NCBI GenBank assembly: GCA_009760855.2
Contig: WPIO01000022.1
Span: 2,985,001 to 3,049,000, forward strand
Reading direction: 5' to 3'
Source of the DNA: Cristatella mucedo
Lineage: Eukaryota; Bryozoa; Phylactolaemata; Cristatellidae
DNA: 64,000 bases
In this document: positions 43,365-56,706 of the stretch, in pieces
Layout: every line of letters begins with the position of its first letter
Position numbering within the stretch: position 1 is the stretch's first letter
Made by a program: the position numbers and the translations under genes
The notes under the pieces: model-generated
Told to the model about the DNA's origin: nothing
Seen by the model: the letters and a program-made list of their open reading frames with translations, nothing else
Database searches by the model: none

Positions 43365-43640
43365 ATGCTTAAAAACACGCCTATTCAGGACAGCATTTAG
43401 TGGGTCCCTGTGATTCGTCCTTCATGTGCTTATGCGTGTTGACACTGTGCATGCTGCCACTAACCACATTTGCATACTGACCCTGTGCATGTCACCCCTA
43501 ACCATGTTATTCTTGTTGTTTATCAAGCATGATATTACTCACCATTCAATCGTGTTTCCCTTCGCAGCAAATGTAAAGCGCCTAGAAAGAGATTGAGTTC
43601 TCTGAGGGGCGCTTTATCAAGTGCATTATGATTATTATGC
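43365..43640 (+). repeat. L2-clade LINE 3' UTR (right arm of an inverted pair)
   Basis: Sense copy from ttcaggacagcatttagtgg through gtgttgacactgtgcatgc modules to the hairpin tail and attatgattattatg end. Confidence 0.8.
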
Positions 43641-46149
43641 CGAAACCTATGCCCGCCCTTTTTCTTTGTCTAAATGCGAAATTTGGCTCATCGTGGCGTC
43701 AACCTGGACGCTTCTCATAGTGTGCACCAAAACATCTGAGGGAACTCTCGACACTGAGATCGGGCTCGAAGACAGTGCTGCAGCTGCATTTAATTGCTGC
43801 CTGGTTGCGTGTTAAGATAGTCACTGCCAGGTGGCGGAAAGTGCCGACCATCGACTGCACAAATCGAGACAGTGGTTGTTATAGATTCAGCAGCGATTGA
43901 AGCATAGCAGCTTTCAGCCGCATTAAACGATGGTGAACTTATTATAGAGTGGCCTGAGACTGACACGCCACTGGTTTCAGTGGCGTTCCTAGGATATTGT
44001 GTGTTTGAGACGAAGTACACAGATGGCACCTCTCTTAGTATTCGGTGCTCATTTTGGCGCCCCCCCGGATCCAGCGCCCCCGATCCAGCGCCGAGGACAT
44101 ATTCCTCCTGCCCCCTTCGGTACGCCACTGACTGGTTGACTCCGCTGGTGAGCGATTCACCAAAAGAATGTCAAAGTCGGTCTCGTTTTTGACCGATTCC
44201 TTAGACTGAAATAAATGACGTCGTGCCTTCGCTAACACGCAATTCGCAAAGGTATCCTTAAAGCAAGGCGCTTGGCCCAAAAGCGGCCTCACGCTACGCT
44301 GGGAACCATGGGAACCACTTCTAGGAGACCAACAGAAAATAATTTCCCAATTATGGGTAGATGAAGCACTGGTGAATGTATCTGCCTACGTCTGTAGGCT
44401 AATGCACAACGAATGCTGCTGCAACAATACGACCCGAAGTCGAAGGACATTGGTCTCAAGTCACTACGTGACCCAGTCAACACTATCCCAGTAGAGAAGG
44501 TCAAATCGGCACACTTAGCCATTCTTTTCGGAGTTCCTTCCTTAAAGTAAAACTTATGCTTTCACCGACTCACCTTCTGCATTATTTCCAGTCCACCTCT
44601 CCGAGTGGTCCTTCCTATTCTCTCTCTTTCAGCCAAGCGCTCACAGGCTGTATTTTGCCGCCACCCCTACTCATACCAATTTTCAGTCGATCAGTGCATT
44701 TGCCTCACACATACTCATCTCGTACTCACATGCCGCCCAAACGCACAGGTCGGACATCTCATTTCGTTCAAATATGTCAAAACGCTAGGTTGCCAAGAAA
44801 CACCTCCATCCGTTCATTCTCGTGATAAGTGCTAAAAACCTACGCTTTGCCTGCATCGCCCTCTACTTGATGGCCATTTTTGGTCAAGAAGATGGACGCG
44901 TCCGTTTTTAATAGAAAAAGGACAAATGAAAAGCTCGGCCCACCAACGCGGTGAGAGGGCAAGTCGTTATGGCTAGGGCATGTCCATCTGAACTTCGCTC
45001 GAGCCGATGGCCGCAGATGACGGCTACTAGTCTCCGGGGCTGTCTAAGTGCATAACTGCTGTGGGACAAAGTACTGCTCCAAAGGCAAACAGGTAGGAGC
45101 TCAAGCAGGCCTCTGCTTCCCAAGGGCCATGGCCAGCTCGCTGTACACTCCCTTTGCCTGCATCTTTGTGCCTACGGAATACATACTTAGCGGAGCGGAG
45201 CCAAGGAATGGACAGTGGGCAATTGCCCACCTCCTAAAGTGGCAGACTAACGACGGTTTTACGTCCTACTTTCATTCGACGAACAACGACGGAGTGCTTA
45301 TCGAATAAATATGATGACTGTGCGCTCTAATTTTTCATTACTTTCGCGTCTTGCCCCCTAAGTGAAATGCTGGCTCCGCTGGCCCCCCCCAAATACCTGC
45401 ACTGGGCACTCGCTCGCGCTCGCGCGCGTGTGTGTGTGTGTGTTGTAGTTTGGTTGGTACGGCATAGAATGCCCGCCGATGACCGGCACCACCAGTTTAT
45501 TTCACTTGGCACGGAGCAGGGGAAGCACGGCTCTCTGCGCCGCTCCAGCCTACCGGAGTTCCTCCCGCGACCGCCCTCTGTGGCACCAATCACTACAAGC
45601 GCATCCCGACTGCCCCCACGTCACATCAATCAGTAGCAGCAAATCCCGCACGCCTACCACATCGAGCGTCGCAGCCCACTCGCACAACGATCAGGGGCGG
45701 TGCCGTCATTTAAACGGAATCACGTACGTGATCGTTTGTGTGTGTGCGCGTGTGTTTATATATCTGAGACGGAAGGCTGTGTTGTGTCCTAAAAAATAAC
45801 AGTTACTTATCAGGCAAAATGTCGATGCAAAGAAATAAGGACGCAGCAGGCTGTTTAGACATACTGTACCTAAGCTCATCGAACTATACGTGAACGATTA
45901 GCCACCAGGTGATGTTCAATTTGAGCAATGACATCAAGAGCTCTAGTCAAATATCAGGCCGATAACAAATTAAGTTCGCATAACGAACACACACACACAC
46001 ACACACCCCCAAATACTTTTCGGGGTACTAACATCATTTTATCCTATCAACATTGGAAATACATTCCCGTTATTCTGTCGCAGTACGATGCGTGATCCAG
46101 CGGTATATTACAAGCTAGTAAAACCTAAAATCCGTTCTCCATCCTATCG

Positions 46150-46590
46150 ATAAGATCTACTCCGCTACCAGGCTGAGCATTGCACCACCGGCTTTTCTGA
46201 ATCGAATCATTTACCCACACTCCATACAAACCTCAAATCCTTTGATGAGCCTGTAGTTCGCATAGTCCCAACGCTGAAACTCATTTCCGATTAGCGTTAC
46301 GACATCCTCTGACTTGACCTTTAAGCCCAGCTGCATCTATTTATCGCAGCATTTAGTGGGTCTATGTGGCATATGCTTATTCGTGCTGAGGCTACGCATG
46401 CTGCCACTAACCATATTTGCATGCTGACCCTATGCACGTCACCTCTAACCATGTTATGCTTGTTGACATTGAGCATTCTAACATTAATCATTCAATCATG
46501 CTTCCTAAGCAGCAAAAGTAAAGTACCTAGAAAGAGATTAAGTTCTCTGAGGGTGCCATGCAAACGCATTTTTATTGTTATTATTAATAT
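46150..46590 (+). repeat. L2-clade LINE 3' end
   Basis: Broken reverse transcriptase end (accaggctgagcattgcacc, cctcaaatcctttgatgagc), 3' UTR modules and tail with ATT repeats. Confidence 0.8.
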
Positions 46591-46899
46591 TAAATCAAGG
46601 ATACGAATATTGGGGAGACCATTAATCAGGCGGATGACTATGATGGCGGCCATTGAGCCAGTGTAGAGGTCGTCGCGAGAAAATGGTTAATTGGCTTTCC
46701 AAGATTGCCATTGGTGACAGGACATCACATACAAAACGAGCGGGCGTAATATAGTCCAACGGTTACATGCAAGTCGACGGATCTCCGAGGCTTGAAGTCG
46801 AGCACAAGCCATACAAACACCCAGAGCTACAGGGTATGGCTCAGTTTTAGCCAACATGGTGAACCTGCATTTGGAAGTCACTAGTAAAGCTATAAATTG

Positions 46900-47090
46900 G
46901 TGAGCCGTAATGGCTCACTAGGTAAGGTGATCTCTTTTCACGACCTCGGCCCGAGGTCGTGGGTTCGAATCCTGTGTGGGCGATCCTTTAACGCCACTGC
47001 AAGCGGTGGCGATAGCCGTGAAGGCTCTTCTGTCGCTATACAAAAAGAGGCTGTTAAATCAGCTAGCATTTTTATTTTATTTTATTTTAT
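46900..47090 (+). repeat. tRNA-derived SINE, family A, most complete copy
   Basis: gtgagccgtaatggctcac, taggtaagg (A box), cacgacctcggcccgaggtcgtg arm with gtgggttcgaatcc B box, gcgatcctttaacgccactg, gataGCCGTGAAGGCTC, tcgctatacaaaaagaggctg and a TTTTA repeat tail. Confidence 0.85.
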
Positions 47091-47169
47091 TCAGTATATT
47101 TATTAATTATAATCAACTACACTGTTGCAAGGCACTCAGTCTATAATACTAGAATTCCTTTTAACTCCT

Positions 47170-47300
47170 GACCTGTGTCCTTATGTAAAACGCAGCAGCT
47201 CGGCTGGTCTGTCGTCAACGGCCACTTAACACCATTTATATCTGAAATTGAACGGCTCCCTATCAAGTATCGACTCGACTTCAGAATCCTCCCTCTAGCC
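47170..47300 (+). repeat. L2-clade reverse transcriptase fragment
   Basis: Encodes a piece of the QLVQNSAARLVC...LPIKYRLDFRILPLAYRSL region in broken frame, without a 3' UTR. Confidence 0.6.
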
Positions 47301-47514
47301 TACAGGTCGCTTGACATGCAAAAAAGTCATTGCTATTTGTATCAATATTATTATCTAATTTCTGGTATATCGCGAACTATCCGAACTTGCAGGCGATCAT
47401 CTGATGACCTAGTGTTTAGCCAAAAACTTTGACCGTTTCATCTTAAAGCCGTTAAAAGGTTTTGAGTTATAAAATTGCCCTGTTTTCTTCAAGAAGGAAG
47501 AATGTCAGTTACAA

Positions 47515-47575
47515 TAATAGTAATAATAATAAATTTTGTTTTGTGCCCTCAGAGAACCTAATCTCTTCCTACCAA
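47515..47575 (-). repeat. L2-clade LINE 3' tail fragment
   Basis: ataataataataaat, then gtgccctcagagaacctaatctctt: the antisense hairpin tail, cut short beside an AC microsatellite. Confidence 0.6.
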
Positions 47576-47618
47576 AAATAAATTGGAGTGAAGGAGCTCC
47601 AATGGGCAAGGAAGACTC

Positions 47619-47756
<138 letters not shown>

Positions 47757-47854
47757 AGGCAGAACTCAGGGTTGCAGTTGATACAGAACAGGCTGCAACA
47801 ACTTTTCCGACACTGTAAATGTACGCGTACTGACGCATGATATTATTAAATAAT

Positions 47855-47955
47855 TGACAAGCTTCCGTTCGTGCATACGCAAAGTGCCTAAGAACAGATT
47901 TAGTTCTGTTAGCACGATGCTATAGATGTCTTAATATTACTACTATTATTATTAA
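47855..47955 (+). repeat. L2-clade LINE 3' tail fragment
   Basis: cgcaaagtgcctaag...cagatttagttctg...gatgctatagatg, then ATT repeats. The hairpin here reads cagat/ctg in place of gagat/ctc, so it has changed on both sides. Confidence 0.6.
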
Positions 47956-48604
47956 ATTAAAAGACTGCTCTCTAAGCAAAGCAGCTTTAATCCCGACTAG
48001 ATATGCACGCACGACATACTGGCAAGAGATTTGCACACCATGGCCTGGAGCAAGCAGATACAGGGTAAGAGAGCACTGGCACGTGCTCGATGACACGTGG
48101 CACGTGATTGCACGACAGAAATGCGGAAAAAAGGACAGCCAGCAAGTGAATGTACCAGCCACCACACCGCCTGGCTGCACACGTAGCCGCCTGAGGCAGG
48201 CATCCGTTAGGAGCCTCCCCCCACTCCCGGAGGTGGCTCCTCCACCTGGAGCCTAGCTGGAGCAGGGCCACATGCTACACGTGGCCCGTCAAAATAAAGC
48301 ACGATACCTTTGCACACAAAAATAGCTTCTGGAAAATTAGCGCATGCATTAGCGCATGGCGGCAATCGTGGCATGAAAAGTCGCCAAATTCTGGCCGATC
48401 TTTTCTTGCAGTGGCCATAATTGAGGCAGGAGCAGGAACAGCAGCGGAGGCAGCAGCGACACCGGCTACACAAAGCCGGACTCCGAACAGGATGGCAGAG
48501 GGCAAAGGCCGAGCTGCAGTCTGCATGCTCGTGCAGGTCTTCCTGTTTGTGCATGACGATGAAGGAAACGAGGAAAGGAAACGAAGCCGACCATGTAACG
48601 GATC

Positions 48605-48714
48605 TCAATCGCCTCGAACTTTAGGTGCCGCCACACGGTAGAGACAGTAGAGTGGTGCCAGTAGCAGGATGCCGCCGATAACGTAGCTGACTTCGGGCCC
48701 GAAGCTCCAGTAGC
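48605..48714 (-). CDS. MFSD10: MFSD10 exon m13: last helix and stop
   Basis: Acceptor cttgaag (chosen because it alone gives the required phase and continues ASFG-YWSFG), 110 nt. Encodes YWSFGPEVSYVIGGILLLAP and ends RGD-TGA. Confidence 0.85.
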
Positions 48715-51700
48715 CTTCAAGAGACATCGAGCTGCCTTGCTGCTGGTGCTCATGCTGCTGCAGCACTAGCAGCATTATGTGACCCCCCCCCACCAGGCAC
48801 CAAAGCGCCCCATTCCCCAGGCGACGTCAGCAACAGGCCCTTCTTTAGATGCAAACACGATGAAACATCGACGAATAAATCACCCCTCATGCTCTATCCA
48901 AAGAATTAATTTTGCATTCGCTGAGCGTTACATAAAAAAGAAGTGCATGACTTTCAATGACTTTCTATGGCATGATTACACAGGAAAGCTGACGTGGCTG
49001 CCACCACTGACATCTGGAGTGAAGCAGGGCGACCACGGATAGCAGGACGATCTTTTATTCTTTGGACCCAGACACAAGACAAGCCGGTGCATAGCAAATG
49101 ACCTAGTCTTCAACCTGGGCAGCCCCACATAGTCGGAGCAGCTGCACGGTTGCTTGGATAGCAGTGAGGAGGAGCTTCCTACAAAATGGCTGCTTTGATG
49201 GCATTTAAAAAAAGCAACCAGGCTGCTTCCTGCAAGCAGGCTTCTCACATCTTCGAGCTCTACTAACCAGAATCCATGAGTCTTGTGTGAGCTTTTGCAT
49301 CCTTGTCTCACAGTGATAGCTAATTGCTATTGCATGCTCACCTAAGCAGGATAAATTGCTTCTCATTAACTATTGATTATTGCTTCTCTTGCAGGAAGCT
49401 GTAAAGCGCCCGAATAGAGATTAAGTTCTCTTACGGAGTGGTAAAAACGAGTTGTCATTGCTACTACTATAAGTATTATCTGACAATTGGTTAAGGTAGC
49501 CACATTACAGTAAGAAAATTGTCATAAAATAGCAGAGTCGTTCGAATTCTATGAAAATTTCGAACGTCACGACACTGGAGATTTTAATTTATAAAGAAGT
49601 GATAATGCAAAACGAATGAGCAAATTGTGTCCAGTGCAGTGCCAAAAGACGTTCTGAAAATGGCAAAGTCGCCAAGCAGATAATAATAATAATGTGCATA
49701 GATTGACAATCTTCAAGCTTTGTACAATAGTGGCAGACAAATAAATCACTCTTAAAAAAACGCCTTTATCTACTCGAAGAAATAACACTGCTGATATAAC
49801 GGGCAACCTTAAAGGGCATATAAGCCAGAGCTATGCAGCAACCAGGCAACTCACAAGGTCAGCATATTGCAAGCAAGATGAGCCTTTTAATAAGCCCCAC
49901 ATACGTTGATTGCAGGAAACACGAGGCATCCTGCGTCAGGGCGAGCACTGACGAACTTGAGCACTTCTCTCATCGGGCTGTGCCAATGCTCAATGGTGCG
50001 ACCGGACCGGATGCTCGTTTCTTTCACGAGCGAACGCAGCTGACTGAAGTTCCTGCCTCCATTTTGCCCCCATGCATGCATAGCGCCTTGTATTAACCCG
50101 CGTGACTGCTCGTAAACAAGCAAATGTGCCTTTCTCTTTTTAACCTGGTCCATGTTCTAGCTGAGGCAGTCGATGCCAAACGGCGTAACCGCTAGGCAGC
50201 AATGCAGCATATGATGCTTGATATTATTCTAATTTGCATCTTACTTAAATCTGAATAAATGTTCTTAAGATAGTGATATAAGTTACTGCAACCCCGGCAC
50301 ACAGTGTCTGGTGGGTCATGCACACAGCTTACCGTATAGCAAGCTGTAACGCAGCTTTCGGTGCCTGTATGGTAGCCTGTACATATTTTATCTCACACAA
50401 CAAAATGAGAGTGAAAAGCATAGCTGAGTCAGGAGGGCAGTCTAGGAAGTGATTAGCATAGAAGTACCAGCTCAGCACGGCTAGAAAGCTGTGCCACAGT
50501 CTGCAGCAGGAGAGTAGGTGTCGTTGTGTAAGAATTATGGAAGTGAGTCATACAGTCTAGGATCTGCATAGCAAAAGCTTCTGTTCCCAGCGGTGTTTAA
50601 GCATGGGAATGTAACAACCAATTTATTGTTCGCAGAGGATCTGAGGGCAAGAGAAGGCTGAAATGGGCGTGGAAGTTCAGCCCGGTATGAATGAGCCATG
50701 CCGGGGCGGTGGGCCTTGTGGGTCAGAGTAAGAATTCTGCGCTATATCAGCTGATCGATCAACAGCCATCGAAGCTCCTCCAGCACAGGAGACACATGGC
50801 TGAACCTCAGCTCAAGTATTTGCCGACTGACCTTGCAGTGTATTCATCATCAGCTGCAGAGGCTTAATGGCTTTTTTCAGTAGCCCAGCCAAGATGGAAT
50901 TGCAGTACCACAGCCTAGACTGAAACATGGAACTAGTGAGACTTTTAGCTAGCTATCGTGGCAGACAGCACGCAATCTTTGACAGGGATCGAACGTAATG
51001 GCTAGCAGTGAAAGTGGTCTTCTTAATGAAGCTTTCAAACTTTAAGCAGTTATCAAAGAGGACACGAAAATTCAGAGCCATGATGACAGTAGCACTGTGG
51101 CATCACCAATTAGAAGATCAAAGCCTTCTACTCAAGCAATATGCTGGGAATGACCTATGAGTAGGAGTAAGTCACTTTTTGGGACACATGGATGCATGTC
51201 TGAGGCGTTCTGAAGGCCGACAGCTAGATGATGGAGCGACATTTTCCAGCAGCCTATGGTAAGGACTTATTACAATCTACTTGGTTCGCTAGAGTAGTTC
51301 ACCTTGGGAAGCACTGATCGATCTCACTTATAAGACCAAATTGGTACTGCCCCTCGATCCCTACCCCATGCTTGGGCTGGTGTGACCCAGGGACGCCTAT
51401 TGGCGAACAAATATCTAGATGGCAGTTCAGCCTATTCAGTATGACTTGTTGACACATAACTGTACATCGAGATATTGTAGCACAAAGGCCAACTGTGATT
51501 GAAATGCCGTTTACATACGCAAATAAATGTACTATTGAAATCCTTGCCAGAATTATTGTAACACTAGAGTGCCAGAGGGGTCAAAACACTTACCAAATGA
51601 AGCAATCACAGGACCCAGTGCTCTGGCCAGTGATCCAAGTGATCGGAATATGCCCATGACAGTGCCTTTCTGACTGAGAGTTCCATACGATGCGATCAGA

Positions 51701-54700
51701 GTGGTGAGGCACGGCACTACCGATGCAGATGCTGCATAAAAATAAAAAGATAAATGCAAAGACCAATACAGTACTTGGTTGGTCAGAAAAACACTTCTGG
51801 TACAGAGACACCTTAAAAAACAACCTAAGACAATCAAGCTGTCATGCCAATGATTATTGACACCGTATGTGACTAGTTATCACTAGGCAACTACACTTAC
51901 CTACCTAACGTGATAGGCAATTTTTTCTTATAATCAAATATAGAAATGCGGCAACCTATGGTTGTCAGATGACAAGCAAACAGTCAGATATTTTCGTTTA
52001 TATTTTTATATTTTTGTGTATGGAATCAAGGCTTTACTTGATCGCCCACGAATGTCACAAGAATCCGGTAGTAACAGAACCCGCCGGTCGGTACACAAGA
52101 GTAGATATCAATCGTACTGCACCAGAAACGTCAAAAGTCGGCATAGCATATAAATATAATAAGGCTAAGGAAATTCTCGTGGCGATTTAGTTAAAAAAAG
52201 TCCAAATCTCACTGGCTGGTCTGCTGAGATTCCGATTAATGCATGCTCTACTGACTTTTTCTTCATTCAGCTACAAATATATACAAATATCAGAACCGAA
52301 TCCCTCAGAACAAAGCAGGCGGTATTGACATGCTATGCACTGGCATACATTTTTAAATGGTCGCTTTACTTTGATGCCAAATAAGAAAACATGTGTAGGC
52401 AACGCGACTTGAGGCTATATGTTAGTACCTCTTAAGCTTCAATAGCTTAATTAATATTAATCAAAAGACATCAAAAACGTTTAAGCTGTTGTCACAACCT
52501 TGTACTTTTCCACAGCACCACCAACGGACAATTGTGGCAGCTTGGACAAAACAGACCAAGGGAGAGGGGAAACAATACCATCGAATAGCACAGGTTTGAC
52601 TTGCTGCTCTTACCGGTAGAATATAGTGCCAAACCCACATATAGCCACACAGTCGATTTTGATAAGCCCACGATAACAAATGATGGAATGAGCAGAAGCA
52701 GACCCTGAAACAGGGGTTGTACCAGGGGTTGTCCTGCAGGAGGTGGATGAAGCAAGCCAAGGCAAGCCGAGTGCTCGTGGATGCAAGGCAAACATGAGAA
52801 GAGCATGCAGGCGGCAAGATCGAGCAACTTTCAGAAGAGGCAGCCGTCAGTTACTTTGATGGCTGCTCCTTTCTCTTTTCCTGCAGGAATTCTTCTAACG
52901 TATCCGCCTACAACGAACAGTGTCGTCTGGCAGTCACAGCCTAACCTAGAAGATCAAGGCATTCATCAGTAAGTCTTCGTAATTCGAGCTTTGTGTGCTT
53001 ATGCATACTGACACTGTGCCTGCTGCTATTGACTCTACATGTCTACATGCTGACCCTGTGAAACAGTACCATCTAACAATGTTATGCTTGATGACATTGC
53101 GAATGTTACCACTATTCTTTTGGTCATGCTTCCTTTACAGCATTTTAAAGTGCCTAGAAGGAGATTCGATTCTCTAAGGGCACTACACACATGTATTATT
53201 CTTCTTATTATTATTATAAGGCTCCCGATCGGGTCTAGTACTCGAGAACAGCCTGATTTTGCCTGAAGTGGATCGTATTGTAGCAGCTCATAAAAACTTC
53301 CCCAATAGTGACTCAGAAAGGTTCCCTGGCTTCACTGAGGATAGCTTTCGAATATGATTACAATAAAAATAAAGAACATTTATATTGCCCGAAGAGAACT
53401 GTATCTCTGTCTATATAGACAGGAAGTGAAGCATATAAGAGTAACACAGAAACATTAACATACTATTTCAGCTGGGCTAAGATAGTTGCTAGGTATTATT
53501 AGTCCTTGAATTATAATCGTTGGGAATCTGATAATTCATTAGCTATGGCTTGGCTTAAATCATATTAATGACCATCTGATAATTAGCGAATTTTACTTAA
53601 TGCTCCGTCCTTCGAAAGTGTGCCCTCTGCAGCTATCGATAGACAGCTACACGTTGAAGACTACCACTACAGCAGGCTGTGTTTATGGTGCAGACTTGTC
53701 GCAGGGCCATTCGTTCACAACAATATTCAAATTCTATAATAAGCTAAGTTTATTATTTTTTTAGTGAGTCAAGCCCTATAATAAGCTAGGCTTGTTATTT
53801 ACTTTAGTTTTAGTGAGTCGGTCACAATTGCATAATGCTGGCACTAGATAATGCTTGTGCAAGATTATTACACAACAATCACTAATAGATAAATAGAGTA
53901 TTACATAGTAATTTTATGTAATCACATAATGCTTGTGCTAGATTATCCCATTAATGCATATGTGCTAGAACTTCACATGACTATGAACTTATTAAAGGGT
54001 TTTTCGAAGAATGGCCACGGCATTTCAGCACTACAGCCCCCTTGGCAATTTTAATGCAAATCCCTTTCCTCCTTCGTTTCCCTTCGTTTGACCATCCGGA
54101 AATGGATGCATGGTTGGTTTGACCCAGGGGTTAAGGTGCTCACCCTTAACGACTAAGGTCAAGGTGAATGTATTTGATGACCAAGGTCGTGGGCTCGAGC
54201 CTCGTGGCATATGTGAAGCGCCTGAATAGAGATTAAGTTCTCTTAGGGCGCTATATGAATGAATTATATATATATTTTTTAATTTATCAGCAAATTCACA
54301 TTCATCCATCTGTCTGTGGAGATGATGTTCATGATATTTTCATAACTTTGGAGGAGTTTCACTGGGCAACAACCCCCAAAATTTCCAAACTGTGCCTAAA
54401 TAGATGAACAAACAAGCTACAGGCCAAACGAGGGCCAACGCCTCCAGAAATCAATAGAATAAACCAGTACAGCATTTACAGAGACACGGTATAGAATAAA
54501 AAAAACTCACCACTACAATGTAACATACTTTGATCAGTAGGTCCTGTATGGACAATAAATTAGCTGTTCCGCTCCTCTGCTTAAAGACCGTTGGCGACAG
54601 AAGCTTTTGCTCTGGAGGTCCTAGACCTAGACTGTACCCACATCCACGATTCTTACGCAATGACAACGACTCTCCTGCTGCTGACTATCGCACACCCTTT

Positions 54701-56619
54701 CCGGTCGTCCTGAGCTGCTACTTCCATGTTACTCACTACCTCAACTGCTCTCCTGACTCTGCTAGGCTTTCCACTTTTTCTTTGTTGCGTGAGATGAAGT
54801 ATGTTGGCTACCGAATGTGTACCGAAAGCCGTTTAGGCTGTGAGTGTGCTATACAAAACTCTCCTGTGTAAGACCCACATAGTCTTTGTGGAGTTACAGA
54901 CGGAGATACATTACATTAATTAACCCGTGAACAATGGCCGCCTTGAAACGATTCTTTGCGCACTTCAAATGTGTTCTCAAATTAACTGAGATCTAAAGCT
55001 AGAAAACTTATTGGTAGTATTATTGTTAAGTCGGGATCTTTTCGTGGTGCTAAACAGATGTGTGCATGGCCCTCTTGACTTGTATTGCACACTCCATAAT
55101 GCACTTTGCACTTCAGTAAAGGTTAAACAAATAGCATCAAATTGGCATCAACTTACCCTGGACCACAATCATTAGTATGCCGATGAATAGAAACATGCGG
55201 CCTTGTTGCATGCTACAACAAGCACAAGGAAGTGGTGGCATACAATGGCATGCAGCAATTCGTCATGGCAAGAGGCTTGAAAGCCACCAGACAATCCAAA
55301 ATGGGGACCAACGAAGCCAAGGATCACATACCTATCGTAGTCGAACCTTAGGAATGTGAGGAAGGTCAAGGTGAACTCAAGACCCGAGTACAAAAATAAA
55401 TACAGGAAGTAAACCGCTCCAATTCTCTGCATGTTACGTCTGTCTGAAAGCAAAATGCGAGGTTCCACACACATTTACCGGAACGGTAGACATTGACAAT
55501 GAGTGGTTATGTGGTAGGATTTGGCAATGCAGCAGCAGGATTATAATAGCATTTATAAAATTTCATAGGCGATGCAATGCAGCAGCAGCAGGATTATAAT
55601 AGCATTTATACAATTTCATAGGCGATTCACTTTAAGTAACCATATGAATACGACGGCTGGTCAAGCTGCTGCTCAAATGATTTTTCCCTAAGTCTTCCGA
55701 GGACATTACACAAGCAATGGATGACAACGTGAGCTGCAATATTTACCTTCATCACTGCTTCCGACCATTGCAGAGAAGCGAAACAGTGATATTGGGTTGA
55801 TCAGTGCAGATGCCTGCCGAACACTACCGGCGATAGAAGCTGACTGAAATGAAAGTTTGGTGAGTTCACAGAATTTCACGAGAGCCCACGATTGGGACAG
55901 TTCGCATAGCAGCAGCGTAGATCTGGTCATCTGCTATTGATGGCAAGCACGGACCTAATAATAACAACAATAACGGGTCATTGGTATATCACCCTAAAGT
56001 TCTAAATCTCGATCCAGATGCTTTAAAAATAGCTACAAGAGAACCAATAACTAATGGTTAGTGACATAAACGATACCATGCATAGACAAGCATGCAAAAG
56101 CAAACAAGTATCGTGCTTATGTCAGCATGCATATATGCAAACGAAAAGACACTCTGAGCCACCGGTCTGCAGGAACCCTGGCTGAAATAATACGGGCTGA
56201 ATCATGTAAAGGTTAGTAAGTATGCACATGCAGGAACACAAATGACATGTCCTCTGTTTCTAATAACAGGCAGGTGGTTATGTTCTATCAACAGCTGTAC
56301 TTCAGGTCGGCAGTAAGGAGGAAGAGTCCAGCGCTGCCTGCTCTAAAGAAGTATGGACATACTCCTATGGGGTGCCGACAGCCCCTCAGCTCCTCAGAGG
56401 CCTTACAACTTCCAAGGCATAATGGCGAGTGCAGTTATATGTGAATGCCCCTTGCAATGACAAAGCACGATTTATCCTTGTCGTTGACATATGACCCACG
56501 GACAGTATAGCAGGCTCAGAAGATGCATGGGAGCGCTTGTGCCCTGGCTAGCTAATGTCCATTGATGTACTTTGAGTGGCTATGACCCAGTGCATTAGCA
56601 TTATAACATATGGTCATAG

Positions 56620-56706
<87 letters not shown>

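Larger units (their letters stand above)
48715..51593. other. MFSD10 intron m12
   Basis: 2.9 kb of non-coding sequence. It holds an L2 tail (49385-49470) and a decayed copy of a second LINE family (50290-51190). The rest is unrecognised. Confidence 0.6.
52908..55156. other. MFSD10 intron m9
   Basis: 2.2 kb. Contains L2 3' UTR (52965-53215), a minus tail (53355-53425), an AT-rich zone with internal duplications (53480-53960), SINE-B (54112-54275) and a fragment of the second LINE family (54555-54895). Confidence 0.6.

Noticed and set aside
43980-44192. Possible small gene with a proline-rich stretch
   Set aside because: Frames on both strands are equally open, the gcgcccccccggatcc stretch is low-complexity, and nothing is recognisable.
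46900-47075. tRNA gene candidate with A and B boxes
   Set aside because: Repeated family with a body and T-rich tail beyond the tRNA-like head and no credible cloverleaf; called SINE-A.
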